From an uncultured Prevotellaceae bacterium (GTDB taxonomy: Bacteria > Bacteroidota > Bacteroidia > Bacteroidales > Muribaculaceae), in assembly GCA_947165675.1 (NCBI GenBank), contig CAMVBJ010000011.1, positions 26,465-90,464 of the forward strand: a stretch of DNA of 64,000 nucleotides, written 5' to 3'. The notes under the pieces were generated by a model. That model was not told the origin of the DNA and did not search any database. It worked only from the letters and a program-made list of their open reading frames with translations. Numbering within the stretch: position 1 is the first letter of the stretch; every line of letters starts with the position of its first letter. The position numbers were made by a program, and so were the translations under genes. Shown in pieces: positions 28,195-37,739 of this stretch.

Positions 28195-31116
28195 ATGAGA
28201 CCTATGAATGACTTAAGAGCTTGCGGAAACCATCAAGTCGCTATGGCCGTGATAGCCTTGGCTGCTATTGTTGTGCTGCTGGGGGCGTGCCGCCGCCAAT
28301 CGGCATCACCATCGTCCCATGTGGGCAATACCCATTACCACAAGGTGGACAGCCTGATGAAAACGATTCATCACCACGATTCAGTGGCCCTGATGGTCAA
28401 GCGCTACCATGACGAGAAAGACGCTACCGGCGAGATGCTGGCTCTAAAGTATCACGGGAAACTGCTGCGTGACAACTCGATGTTTACCAGAGCGATTGAA
28501 GCACACAACAAGATGCTGGATATCGCGACCGAGCTGCGCGACACCGTCTGCATGATACAAGCTCTCAACAATGTCGCCACCGATTACCGGCGCATGGGTG
28601 AGTTGAACCAGGCCTATGGCACCTATCACCAGGCGTTGAGGATAGGGGACGCCTATGCCGACAAGGAGAGCGAGGAGTCCATCAAGAACCATGTCACGAC
28701 GCTCAACGGCATCGGTAACATCGAGATAGACCTGTGCAACTACCCGGTTGCTGACAGCTTGTTGCGAGAGGCTCTGGCTGGCGAAACCCGGTTGGGCAGC
28801 GACCTGGGCATGGCCATCAATTACTCCAACCTGGGTTTCATCAAGTACACCTATAACGACATTGACTCGGCCTGGTTTTATTATAACAAGTCGATGGAAT
28901 ACAACAAGTTGGCGAATAATGAGCTGGGAGTGGCGTTGTGTCACCTCAATTATGGACAACTCTACGAGAGCGACCGTCGCTTCTCCCACGCCAAGGTGGA
29001 ATATGGCATAGCCTATGAGGGGCTGCAGGATATTGACACCTGGCACTGGCTGGAGGCTTGCCTGGCATTGTCAAGCGTGTGCATCAAGCTGGGTGATGAG
29101 GCCGAGGCGCGCGACTATGTGACAAAGGCCGAGGCCGAAGCCCTGCGCATCAAGAGCAAGTACCACCAGGCGCGAGCCTATGAGATACATTATGAGTTGG
29201 CATTGCTTGAGGGCAACCCTGACCAAGCGTTGAAGTACTTTGTGCACAGTGATGAGCTGAAAGACAGTATCAACGGCCTTGAAAAAAGCGACGAGATGCA
29301 CAACCTGCGTGCCAAGTATGAACGGGAGCGCAAGAGCGGTGAAATGAACACGCTCAATAACGATATAGCACGCTTGAAGCGGCTGCGCAACATCATGGGT
29401 GTGCTGGTCGTGATGCTCACGCTCATGGCAGGCGCCATCATCGCGGCGCTGGTCTATGCCATGCGAGTGCGTTCGCGCTCCCAGCGCGTGATGCGCCAGA
29501 TTGAGGAGACGCGTTCGCTCTTCTTTACCAACGTGGTCCACCGCCTGCGCACCCCGCTGACCGCAATCATGGGTGCCATCGACAACTTGGTTACAGATTC
29601 CCGTGGCTCAACCTCGTCACCGTCGCCAGACGTCAAGGAGAATGTGGAAATCATTGAACGTCAAGGTAACAATCTGCTCGAACTTGTTGACCGCATCCTT
29701 GAGGTGGGTGGGGTGCGCAGCGCCATCAGCAACCCCGAGTGGGTGCGTGTCGATGCGGTGCCGTTTATCCGCATGATAGTCGAGCGGTACCGTGAACAGA
29801 GTGCGGACCACCACAACGAGATCACCTACGCCTCGCGTGAGAGGAGCATCGAGATAGACGTGATGCCTGATTACCTGAGCACGATTGTCGGCAACTTGAT
29901 TGAGAATGCCATTATCTACAGCAAGGACTTCAGTAAAATCACAGTGACCTCGCGTCAAGACAATAATCAGCTCATCGTCCGTGTGGCCGATAACGGAATG
30001 GGAATTTCCAGTACCGATTTGCCTCACGTGTTTGAGCCGTTCTACCGCGGTTCATTGGCCGAACAGATGGTCGAGGGTGTGGGCATCGGCCTGACCGTCG
30101 TCAGGGACATGGTCATGGCATTGGGCGGCACTGTCGCTGCCGATAGCAAGAAGGATCATGGCTCGGTGTTCACCGTGACACTGCCCTGCAAGCAGTCCGA
30201 GGGTGTCAAGAAGCGGCTTGAGGAGATGGTGCCGCCCGAGCTCAAGAACCGTATCAAGCAGCTTGGTCAACGGCATCTGCCCGAGTCAACGTTATGTGAC
30301 GGTCAGGAGCTTCCCGTCGTGCTTGTTGTCGAGGATCACAATGACGTGGCTCAACTGGTGGGCAACGTGCTCGATGGCAAGTTTGTCGTTCATTATGCTT
30401 CCGATGGCAAGCAGGGTCTGGCGCTTGCGCTGGAACTCAAGCCAGACCTCATTATCACCGATGTCAAGATGCCCATCATGGACGGTCTGGAGATGTGCCG
30501 AAGGGTGCGCGCTTCACAGCAACTGTGCCATATCCCTGTAATCATGCTCAGTGCCCGCACGAGCAAGGATGACCGCGTGCGTGGCGTTGAGGCGGGTGCC
30601 GATGCTTATCTGGTCAAGCCATTTGTCCACGACGAACTGATTGCATGGTGTGATAGATTGGTAAAAAGCAGGGAATTGTTGAAGAACTTCTATAGTAACA
30701 CTTTAAGTATTGATGACAATAATAATGAGGGCGATACTTCCAGCGTGCCGTCGGCCAGTGATGATGATAGTGCAGCATTCCTTGGGCGTTTCAATCAACT
30801 CGTGGATGAGCAGATTGTCGCTGGTGTGACTAAGGTGGAACTGGATAAGATAGCCCATTCCTTCAAGATGGGTGAAAGCTCATTGAGGCGTAAGGTCCAG
30901 TCAGTGACGGGCAAGAATGTGATTGCCTATATCATGCAATTGCGCATGGAGAAGGCGATGACGCTCTTGAAGTCTCAAGACGAGATGCGCATTGGCGACA
31001 TCGCCGAGCAGTGTGGCTTTGCCGATATGGCTTATTTCTCGAGGGTTTTCCGTCAGCACTATGGCATGACGCCCACCCAGGCGCGCAATTCCACCAAGCA
31101 GGATGTGAAGCAATAA
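28195..31116 (+). CDS. Hybrid two-component regulator: TPR sensor - TM - HisKA/HATPase - receiver - AraC HTH
   Basis: TPR-like repeats, TM at ~aa 400, VVHRLRTPLTAIMGAIDNL, N box LIENAIIYSKD, VADNGMGIS, GVGIGLTVV, receiver ITDVKMPIMDGLEM, AraC HTH MGESSLRRKVQSVTGKNVIAYIMQLRMEKAMTLL. Confidence 0.92.
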   Translation: MRPMNDLRACGNHQVAMAVIALAAIVVLLGACRRQSASPSSHVGNTHYHKVDSLMKTIHHHDSVALMVKRYHDEKDATGEMLALKYHGKLLRDNSMFTRAIEAHNKMLDIATELRDTVCMIQALNNVATDYRRMGELNQAYGTYHQALRIGDAYADKESEESIKNHVTTLNGIGNIEIDLCNYPVADSLLREALAGETRLGSDLGMAINYSNLGFIKYTYNDIDSAWFYYNKSMEYNKLANNELGVALCHLNYGQLYESDRRFSHAKVEYGIAYEGLQDIDTWHWLEACLALSSVCIKLGDEAEARDYVTKAEAEALRIKSKYHQARAYEIHYELALLEGNPDQALKYFVHSDELKDSINGLEKSDEMHNLRAKYERERKSGEMNTLNNDIARLKRLRNIMGVLVVMLTLMAGAIIAALVYAMRVRSRSQRVMRQIEETRSLFFTNVVHRLRTPLTAIMGAIDNLVTDSRGSTSSPSPDVKENVEIIERQGNNLLELVDRILEVGGVRSAISNPEWVRVDAVPFIRMIVERYREQSADHHNEITYASRERSIEIDVMPDYLSTIVGNLIENAIIYSKDFSKITVTSRQDNNQLIVRVADNGMGISSTDLPHVFEPFYRGSLAEQMVEGVGIGLTVVRDMVMALGGTVAADSKKDHGSVFTVTLPCKQSEGVKKRLEEMVPPELKNRIKQLGQRHLPESTLCDGQELPVVLVVEDHNDVAQLVGNVLDGKFVVHYASDGKQGLALALELKPDLIITDVKMPIMDGLEMCRRVRASQQLCHIPVIMLSARTSKDDRVRGVEAGADAYLVKPFVHDELIAWCDRLVKSRELLKNFYSNTLSIDDNNNEGDTSSVPSASDDDSAAFLGRFNQLVDEQIVAGVTKVELDKIAHSFKMGESSLRRKVQSVTGKNVIAYIMQLRMEKAMTLLKSQDEMRIGDIAEQCGFADMAYFSRVFRQHYGMTPTQARNSTKQDVKQ

Positions 31117-31136
31117 CTCCGCTACTTGTCGTCGAT

Positions 31137-31517
31137 TCAACGTATCGTGCGCAAGGGCGGCTGGAAGGCGTTGGGGATGAACTGGATGTGAAAGTCGGGT
31201 GCCGTGCCCGTTAAGATCATGAGATCGTATTGCACAGCCATCTTGAGCTGGTAATGGCTGATGTAGCCATTGGCAGCGTTGACCAGGTTGCGGATTTTAG
31301 CCCGGGTGATGGACAGCGAGGGGTCATAGTGGTCAACGTCGGAGCGGGTCTTGACCTCGACGATGTGTAGCTTGCATGTCGATGGCTCCTGGGCAATAAT
31401 GTCAATCTCAAGGTGCCCCAGGCGCCAGTTGGTCTCACGCACTGTGAATCCTCGGGTGATGAGGAAATCACAGGCAGCCATTTCTCCTTCTTTTCCTAAT
31501 TTATTGCTCTTAGCCAT
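31137..31517 (-). CDS. YraN/UPF0102 family nuclease-like protein
   Basis: NKLGKEGEMAACDFLITRGFTVRETNWRLGHLEIDIIAQE...IVEVKTRS. Confidence 0.9.
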   Translation of the reverse strand: MAKSNKLGKEGEMAACDFLITRGFTVRETNWRLGHLEIDIIAQEPSTCKLHIVEVKTRSDVDHYDPSLSITRAKIRNLVNAANGYISHYQLKMAVQYDLMILTGTAPDFHIQFIPNAFQPPLRTIR

Positions 31518-31550
31518 AGGTTATTGCTGTTGCGACCATAAAGTAAATGT

Positions 31551-32855
31551 TTAATCATGGCTTGCAGGACCATGACCCGCATTGTTGCCCCAGCGGCTCT
31601 GTTGTCGTGCTGCCATCTGGTTCTCGGCGGGATTGTCCTGTGGGTGCCACAGCTGCGGGTGGTGGAGTTCCTCGGGCATGTATTGCTGGTTGACGAAATG
31701 ACCAGGGTAGTCATGGGCATACTTGTAGTCCTTGCCATAGCCCAACTGCTTCATCAGCCCCGTGGGAGCGTTGCGCAGGTGTAATGGCACGGGAGCATTG
31801 CCTGTCTTGTCCACCAGGGCGATGGCATCGTCGATGGCGAGATAGGCACTGTTGCTCTTGGCGCTGGTGGCCAGATAAATGGCGCATTCGCTAAGGGGGA
31901 TGCGTCCCTCGGGCCAACCGATCTTGTTGATGATGTCAAATGTGGCATTGGCCAGCAGCAGGGCATTGGGATTGGCCAGACCGATGTCCTCGGCAGCGAG
32001 GATACACAGGCGACGGGCGATAAACTTGGGGTCCTCCCCCCCGGCAATGAGCCGAGCCAGCCAATAGACCGCTGCATCGGGGTCACTACCGCGGATGCAC
32101 TTGATGAAGGCCGAGATGATGTCGTAGTGCATTTCACCACCCTTATCAAAGGCGAGCGGATTCTGCTGCAAGCGATCGGTGACAATGTCATCGGTGATAA
32201 CAAATGGCTCGCCATCCTGCAATGACTGCATGATCAAGTCCAGGATATTGAGTAGCTTGCGGGCGTCACCGCCGGCAAAGCGCAGCAGTGCCTCGGTCTG
32301 CTCGATGTGCACCTCTCGTCCCTGGAACATCTTGTCGGTCTTGATGGCATGGTCCAGCAGTTGGAGCAGGTCGTCACGGTCCAGTGGATTGAGGACATAG
32401 ACCTGGGCTCGGGACAGCAACGGTCGGATGACCTCAAATGATGGATTCTCGGTTGTAGCGCCGATGAGCGTTACTGTGCCACGTTCCACAGCTCCCAACA
32501 GGGAATCCTGCTGGGACTTGTTGAAGCGGTGGATCTCGTCGATGAACAGGATGGGGCGTCCCTTGGAGAAAACGCTACGGGCATCGGCTTGGCAACGGTC
32601 CAGCACCTCGCGAACGTCCTTCACGCCCGATGTCACTGCGCTCAGGGTGTAGAAGGGAACTTGGGTTTGCTCGGCGATGATGCGTGCCAGTGTAGTCTTG
32701 CCCACACCGGGTGGTCCCCACAGGATAAATGAGGAAATGTTGCCGCTCTCGATCATGCGGCGGATGACAGCGCCCTCACCCACGAGGTGGCGCTGACCGA
32801 TGTAGTCATCAAGCGAGCGTGGACGCAATCGCTCGGCAAGAGGTTCGTAGCTCAT
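31551..32855 (-). CDS. rarA: Replication-associated recombination protein A (AAA+ ATPase, RarA/MgsA)
   Basis: PLAERLRPRSLDDYIGQRHLVGEGAVIRRMIESGNISSFILWGPPGVGKTTLARIIA; ILFIDEIHRFNKSQQDSLLGAVE. Confidence 0.95.
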   Translation of the reverse strand: MSYEPLAERLRPRSLDDYIGQRHLVGEGAVIRRMIESGNISSFILWGPPGVGKTTLARIIAEQTQVPFYTLSAVTSGVKDVREVLDRCQADARSVFSKGRPILFIDEIHRFNKSQQDSLLGAVERGTVTLIGATTENPSFEVIRPLLSRAQVYVLNPLDRDDLLQLLDHAIKTDKMFQGREVHIEQTEALLRFAGGDARKLLNILDLIMQSLQDGEPFVITDDIVTDRLQQNPLAFDKGGEMHYDIISAFIKCIRGSDPDAAVYWLARLIAGGEDPKFIARRLCILAAEDIGLANPNALLLANATFDIINKIGWPEGRIPLSECAIYLATSAKSNSAYLAIDDAIALVDKTGNAPVPLHLRNAPTGLMKQLGYGKDYKYAHDYPGHFVNQQYMPEELHHPQLWHPQDNPAENQMAARQQSRWGNNAGHGPASHD

Positions 32856-32892
32856 TTTAGTTTTTAGTTTTCAGTTTTCAGTTGTCAGTTGA
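32855..32892. repeat. Short TTTTTAG/TTTTCAG/TTGTCAG heptanucleotide tract between rarA start and GAF-gene stop
   Basis: TTTTAGTTTTTAGTTTTCAGTTTTCAGTTGTCAGTTGA. Confidence 0.75.
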
Positions 32893-33346
32893 AGGTGTGG
32901 CGGGTGATGATGCGTGCGATCTCCTCAAGCCAGTGGGCATCCACCTCGTCGAATGTGGCCAGCTCCTTACTGTCGATGTCGAGGACGCCCAGCACATTGC
33001 CCTGGCTGTCATGCAGTGGCACAACAATCTCGCTGCGCGACAGGCTGCTGCACGCGATGTGGCCCGGAAATTGTTCCACGTCGGGGACAACAAGGGTGCG
33101 GTCTTCTTGCCAGGCTGTGCCACAGACGCCCTTGCCGCACTTGATGTTATAGCACGCGATGGGACCCTGGAAGGGGCCTAACTGCAACTGGTCACCCTTG
33201 ACCATGTAGAAGCCTGTCCACCACCATCCCATGGTCTTGTGGAGTAGGGCAGCGGCGTTGGCCAGCTGTCCCACTGGGTTGTTCTCGCCCTCGATGAGGC
33301 TCTCGACCTGCTTGGCGAGCATTCGATAAGTTTCGTTCTTGTCCAT
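32885..33346 (-). CDS. GAF domain-containing protein (fRMsr-like)
   Basis: HKTMGWWWTGFYMVKGDQLQLGPFQGPIACYNIKCGKGVCGTAWQEDRTLVVPDVEQFPGHIACSSLSRSEIVVPL; start set at MDKNETY. Confidence 0.88.
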   Translation of the reverse strand: MDKNETYRMLAKQVESLIEGENNPVGQLANAAALLHKTMGWWWTGFYMVKGDQLQLGPFQGPIACYNIKCGKGVCGTAWQEDRTLVVPDVEQFPGHIACSSLSRSEIVVPLHDSQGNVLGVLDIDSKELATFDEVDAHWLEEIARIITRHTFN

Positions 33347-33350
33347 AATA

Positions 33351-33358
33351 CAAAAGTA
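33351..33358 (-). promoter_or_regulatory. -7 box (TACTTTTG) 4 nt before the GAF-gene ATG
   Basis: Minus strand TACTTTTGTATTATGGACAAG. Confidence 0.5.
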
Positions 33359-33440
33359 GTTCAAAAGGCCCAAATATGCAAGTAGAGGCACAAATAATTG
33401 CACCTCTACTCTCGTTGAACCTTGATGAATGCTTAATGTC

Positions 33441-35273
33441 TCACTTGATGACCTTGGCAGCGCTGGTGGTGCCGTCGGTGTAGGTGGTAATCTGGATGGT
33501 CATGCCACTGGGCTGAGCCATCTCCTGGCCTGCAACGTTGTAATAGCGAACGCTTGCAACGGACTTGCCGGCGTTGACCTCATCAACAGCCACATGGGTG
33601 TCGTAGAGCCAAGCGATGTCTGAGCCGTTCTTGATGCCGTCAACCTCATAGATGGCCTGGACACCGATGTTCTCGGTGAACAAGGGGTTATCGCCCTCGT
33701 TGGTGCGGTAGAAGATGCAGCCATAGGGGGTCAGATCCTGGCCGTAGATATAGTACCAGTAGGGAATCTCGATCATGTCCTCGAAGAGGTCATTGACATA
33801 CACGTCGGCCTCAAATGTGAATTGCTCGGGACCATTGCCATTGTCAATCCAGATGCTATAACTCAGGTACTCGGGGTTGATCAAGTGACCGTCAACATCG
33901 GTGGTGGGCATCGAGAAGATGAGGTAGGTGTTGCCCTCCTCGTCACCACCGTCAAACCAATCCTCAATAACGGGTGGTGCAGGCACCGCGGGCACCAGAT
34001 CGATGAACTGTGCGATGGGCAGAATATCACCGTTGCTATCGATGTTGGCAAACTCGATGCATCCCATGACTTGGTTGTCGCTATAGACACCCATCATGCC
34101 GGTGGCGTTGCCCCACTCGGGGAACTCGGCATTCAGGTTGCCCTCGCTGCCGAACAGGTACAGACTGTTATCATAGAGGATAAAGTCGATGGCCTCCACG
34201 TTGTGGTCAACGTTATAGCCTAACAAATACCCGTCATAGCCCTCGTAGGCATAAGTGTTGCCCCACATGAGCTGGATGCCATAGTCGGCATCGGCATTGT
34301 AATAAACATACTGTCCAGTGGGCACGTGGATGAAGCCAGTCTCGGGGTTATAGTCACCCTCAACCCAGTAACCGTAGTCTTGGAGCCACAGGGGGTTCTG
34401 GATATAAGCCTTGCCTTCCTCGACATTCACGACGATGTTGACATCTCCATCGGTAAAGGTCTTGTAGATGCCGTCGCTGTTGATGATGCAGCTCGAGTTG
34501 CGGTGCAAGGTGATGAGTTCACCCTCGGGTTGCTCGGTGATGATTGTGGGGCCGGTGGGACCGAGCGGTTCGGTCTCGGTGAGCACCGTGTTCCACTCCA
34601 TGGCGCCTGCAAAGCTGTAGTCATCGGTCCAGTAGGTGCCCAGTCCAGTGGCCTCAAAGCCCCAATAGGGGTTCTGTGGATCTTCAACGGGCGCGACACC
34701 CTCCTGCATGGTGATGGTCTCACCATCGATGGTGTAAACAATCTCTTGCATGCGGTCATCGATGATGAAATCAATATAGGGCGCACCTGTCTCATCATAG
34801 GCAATCTGAGTCATACCCCAAGCTAACAGGATGTCGGCTTGATACGTATAGCTCCAATAGACTGACTGTCCCATCGGTACTGTGATCTCGGTGCCATCCT
34901 CATTGAGTTGTCCCTCGACCCAACTGTCGGCCCACGCCTTGCCGATGTTGTAGAGGATATTCTTGAGATAAACCTTTCCGCCGTCGGCAAACACGATATC
35001 CATGCGTCCGTCCTCCTGGTCGCCCATATAGATATCCTGGCCTTGAGGGTAGATGGCCTGCCCCGTGCGCAGGTAGCTCTTGAGCTCACCTTGTGGCTGT
35101 TCGGTAATGACGCGGCTTGGTCCCGACTTGAAGGCGTTGATTGTCGTCTGGGTCACTTTCTGACCCGGAGTGAATCTGGCGCTCTTCACGTTGTGTGAGG
35201 TCTTGACGGTGATGCCTGCCGAGGCGCTGAAGGCCACAAGGGCGGCAACAAGAAGTGCTGATAATTTTTTCAT
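33441..35273 (-). CDS. Secreted paralog 1 of tandem array (two ITEQPEG modules plus conserved tail)
   Basis: Signal peptide; RVITEQPQGELKSYL and IITEQPEGELITLHRN; tail HVAVDEVNAGKSVASVRYYNVAGQEMAQPSGMTIQITTYTDGTTSAAKVIK. Confidence 0.8.
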   Translation of the reverse strand: MKKLSALLVAALVAFSASAGITVKTSHNVKSARFTPGQKVTQTTINAFKSGPSRVITEQPQGELKSYLRTGQAIYPQGQDIYMGDQEDGRMDIVFADGGKVYLKNILYNIGKAWADSWVEGQLNEDGTEITVPMGQSVYWSYTYQADILLAWGMTQIAYDETGAPYIDFIIDDRMQEIVYTIDGETITMQEGVAPVEDPQNPYWGFEATGLGTYWTDDYSFAGAMEWNTVLTETEPLGPTGPTIITEQPEGELITLHRNSSCIINSDGIYKTFTDGDVNIVVNVEEGKAYIQNPLWLQDYGYWVEGDYNPETGFIHVPTGQYVYYNADADYGIQLMWGNTYAYEGYDGYLLGYNVDHNVEAIDFILYDNSLYLFGSEGNLNAEFPEWGNATGMMGVYSDNQVMGCIEFANIDSNGDILPIAQFIDLVPAVPAPPVIEDWFDGGDEEGNTYLIFSMPTTDVDGHLINPEYLSYSIWIDNGNGPEQFTFEADVYVNDLFEDMIEIPYWYYIYGQDLTPYGCIFYRTNEGDNPLFTENIGVQAIYEVDGIKNGSDIAWLYDTHVAVDEVNAGKSVASVRYYNVAGQEMAQPSGMTIQITTYTDGTTSAAKVIK

Positions 35274-35443
35274 GAATGTAATGTATTAATGGGTTAATAA
35301 AAAAATGATGGCTGTCGATGCGAACAAAGTTAATGAGATCTTTTTAATTAACCAAATGTTAGATGATTGATTTATTGCATTTTACCAATATCGGAAACCT
35401 TTACCTAAGGGCAACCCAGCCAGTGTGGCAGCCGATAACGCAA

Positions 35444-35473
35444 GGTAGAGACGCGGAGCTCCGCACCTCTACC
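35444..35473. repeat. 30-bp near-perfect palindrome
   Basis: GGTAGAGACGCGGAGCTCCGCACCTCTACC. Confidence 0.7.
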
Positions 35474-35534
35474 TCGTGTCATGCACCCGTCGGGGATGCT
35501 ATGGTTCACCTCAGTGAGAGAAAAGAGGTTGCTT

Positions 35535-37445
35535 TTACTTCACCACCTTAACGGCGCTGGTGGTGCCGTCGGTGTAGGTGGTAATCTGGATGGTCATGCC
35601 ACTGGGCTGAGCCATCTCCTGACCAGCAACGTTGTAATAGCGGACGCTTGCAACGGTCTTGCCGGCGTTGACCTCATCAACAGCCACGTGAGTGCCGTAG
35701 AGCCAAGCGATCTCGCTGGAGTTCTTCACGCCGTCAACGGTGTAGTGGGCCTGGATACCGATGTCCTGGGTGAACAAGGGATCGTAGCCGGGAGCGTTGG
35801 TGCGGTACAGGTAAAGCATGTAGTCATAGAAGTCATAGCCACCGTAGAATACCGAGTAAGGAATCTCGGTCAAGTCGCCCATGCCCAGGATGTCATTGAA
35901 GTAGTCCTCCTCTTTAAAGACGAAGAGTTCGGGCCCGTTGTCATTTTTAACCCACATGCTGTAGCTCAAAAGCTCAAAGTCGATCTTGTTACCATCCACG
36001 TCGGCCTCGGGCAGGGTGAAGTAGAACTTGGTGTAGCCATTCTCATTACCGCCGTCCTCGAACCTGTCGGCGCTGGGGTTGGCAGGAACAGCGGGCACGA
36101 TGATGGCGATGGTGCCGAAGGGCAGTTCCTCACCCGTGTAGCGGTTGGCAAACTCAAAGGCTTCCCAGGTCTTGTCGTCACTCCAGATGAGCATCAGACC
36201 CGTGGCGTTGCCCCACTCGGGGTAGTCGGCATAGATGTCGCCCTCGGTGTCCAGCAGGTAGATCTCATCACCATCGACGCGCAGGTAGAACTCGGTGGTG
36301 CGCTCGTCAATCTCGGTTCCCATGTAGTAGTTGGGCTCACCGGTCTCGGGATCCTCTCCTTGCTGGTGAACGAATGAACTACCCCACACGAGTTCAAGTC
36401 CATACTGGTTCTCGTCATCCCAACCGATGTATTGTCCGGTGGGAACCGTGATGATGCCCGTTGAAGCGTCATAAGTACCCTTGATCCACGTGTTCAAGGT
36501 GTTGTAAGCCCAGATGGGATTCTGGATATATACATCGTTGTTCTCGGGGTCAAAGGCCACCACGAACTTGCCGGCTGTGGGACGGGCATAGATGCCGATG
36601 AGCCAGTGGCTGAGGATGGTGCCGCTGTTGCGGTAGTAAGTGTAGGTCTGGCAGCGCTCAGGAATCTCGGTGATGACCTCGGGAGCCTCGGGTTCGGGCT
36701 CGGGGATGACCTCCTCGGTGGTGATGGTGACGTCGTCGATGTTCAGACGGAACTGGTCGGTCACATTGTAGTGACGGAAGGCGATGCATCCCACCTGGCC
36801 TTCAAACTGGGTCAGGTCAAAGATGTATTCCTTCATCGTGCCGTTGACGGTGATGTCGGCTGAGATTTTCACAAAATCCTCGATACCGGCAGGCTCACCG
36901 ACGGCTACATACACGGCAAACACCTCGCTTGCGAAGCTGGGATCCTGGCCGACGGCATAGAATACCAGGTTGCCGTCAAGGGTCACTTGGGGCGAAATGA
37001 GCCAGTTGTCGGGGGTGAGGGCTGTGCCGCCAGTACCGCTTGGGTTATTCACATAGCTTGCTGACGAGACAACGCCAGTGCCGCTGTGGGTCACCTGGCC
37101 CTCGGTGTTGGCATACTCCCAGCCATAGCCATCACCATCGTTGTCGATGATTGACCAACCCTCGAGCTGGGCCTCGTCCTCAAAGTCCCACATGATGGTG
37201 TTCTCGCTCTTGAGCTTAGGAGCTCCAGGGCGCACGCTCCAGTCCATGTCCCTGAGCTGGGTGGCGGGAAGAACTGCGTCAGAACCACGCTTGAACAGGT
37301 GCTTGTGGGCGCTCATGTCGCCTACTTCAACCTTGGCCTTCATGTCGCGGTTATTGACCATCTTGGTGCCCCAGGTGTTGTTGACACCGGCGGCTGCACT
37401 GAGGGCAACAGCGACAGCAACTAAAAGTATTGATAATTTCTTCAT
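35535..37445 (-). CDS. Secreted paralog 2 (cleaved-adhesin-like domain, ITE module, conserved tail)
   Basis: WDFEDEAQLEGWSIIDNDGDGYGWEYANTEG...SASYVNNPSGTGGTALTPDNWLISPQV...CIAFRHYNVTDQFRLNIDDVTI; conserved tail. Confidence 0.82.
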   Translation of the reverse strand: MKKLSILLVAVAVALSAAAGVNNTWGTKMVNNRDMKAKVEVGDMSAHKHLFKRGSDAVLPATQLRDMDWSVRPGAPKLKSENTIMWDFEDEAQLEGWSIIDNDGDGYGWEYANTEGQVTHSGTGVVSSASYVNNPSGTGGTALTPDNWLISPQVTLDGNLVFYAVGQDPSFASEVFAVYVAVGEPAGIEDFVKISADITVNGTMKEYIFDLTQFEGQVGCIAFRHYNVTDQFRLNIDDVTITTEEVIPEPEPEAPEVITEIPERCQTYTYYRNSGTILSHWLIGIYARPTAGKFVVAFDPENNDVYIQNPIWAYNTLNTWIKGTYDASTGIITVPTGQYIGWDDENQYGLELVWGSSFVHQQGEDPETGEPNYYMGTEIDERTTEFYLRVDGDEIYLLDTEGDIYADYPEWGNATGLMLIWSDDKTWEAFEFANRYTGEELPFGTIAIIVPAVPANPSADRFEDGGNENGYTKFYFTLPEADVDGNKIDFELLSYSMWVKNDNGPELFVFKEEDYFNDILGMGDLTEIPYSVFYGGYDFYDYMLYLYRTNAPGYDPLFTQDIGIQAHYTVDGVKNSSEIAWLYGTHVAVDEVNAGKTVASVRYYNVAGQEMAQPSGMTIQITTYTDGTTSAVKVVK

Positions 37446-37670
37446 AAAAACGGTAAAATTAGAGTTAATGATTTATAGATGATAAATACTATGGTTTTTG
37501 TCAGTTTGTAATAGAAATGGGCCGAAATGTTGATTTTGTTTCGCAAAGGTATTGTAAAACTTTGAAATTAACAAATTTATTGCTGACAATAATGAAAAAC
37601 TGCATCTTGATGTGAGGATAAGTGGGCTGGGTGGATTCACGATTACATGATGGCAGGAATGGGACAAAAA

Positions 37671-37698
37671 ATGAGGTCCCGAGTGAACGGAACCTCAT
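37671..37698 (-). terminator. Intrinsic terminator downstream of paralog 3
   Basis: Minus strand ATGAGGTTCCGTTCACTCGGGACCTCAT followed by TTTTTTG. Confidence 0.7.
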
Positions 37699-37739
37699 TG
37701 TTGAGATTTACTCTGTCAAGCAGAGTAGTGCAGTGTTGA

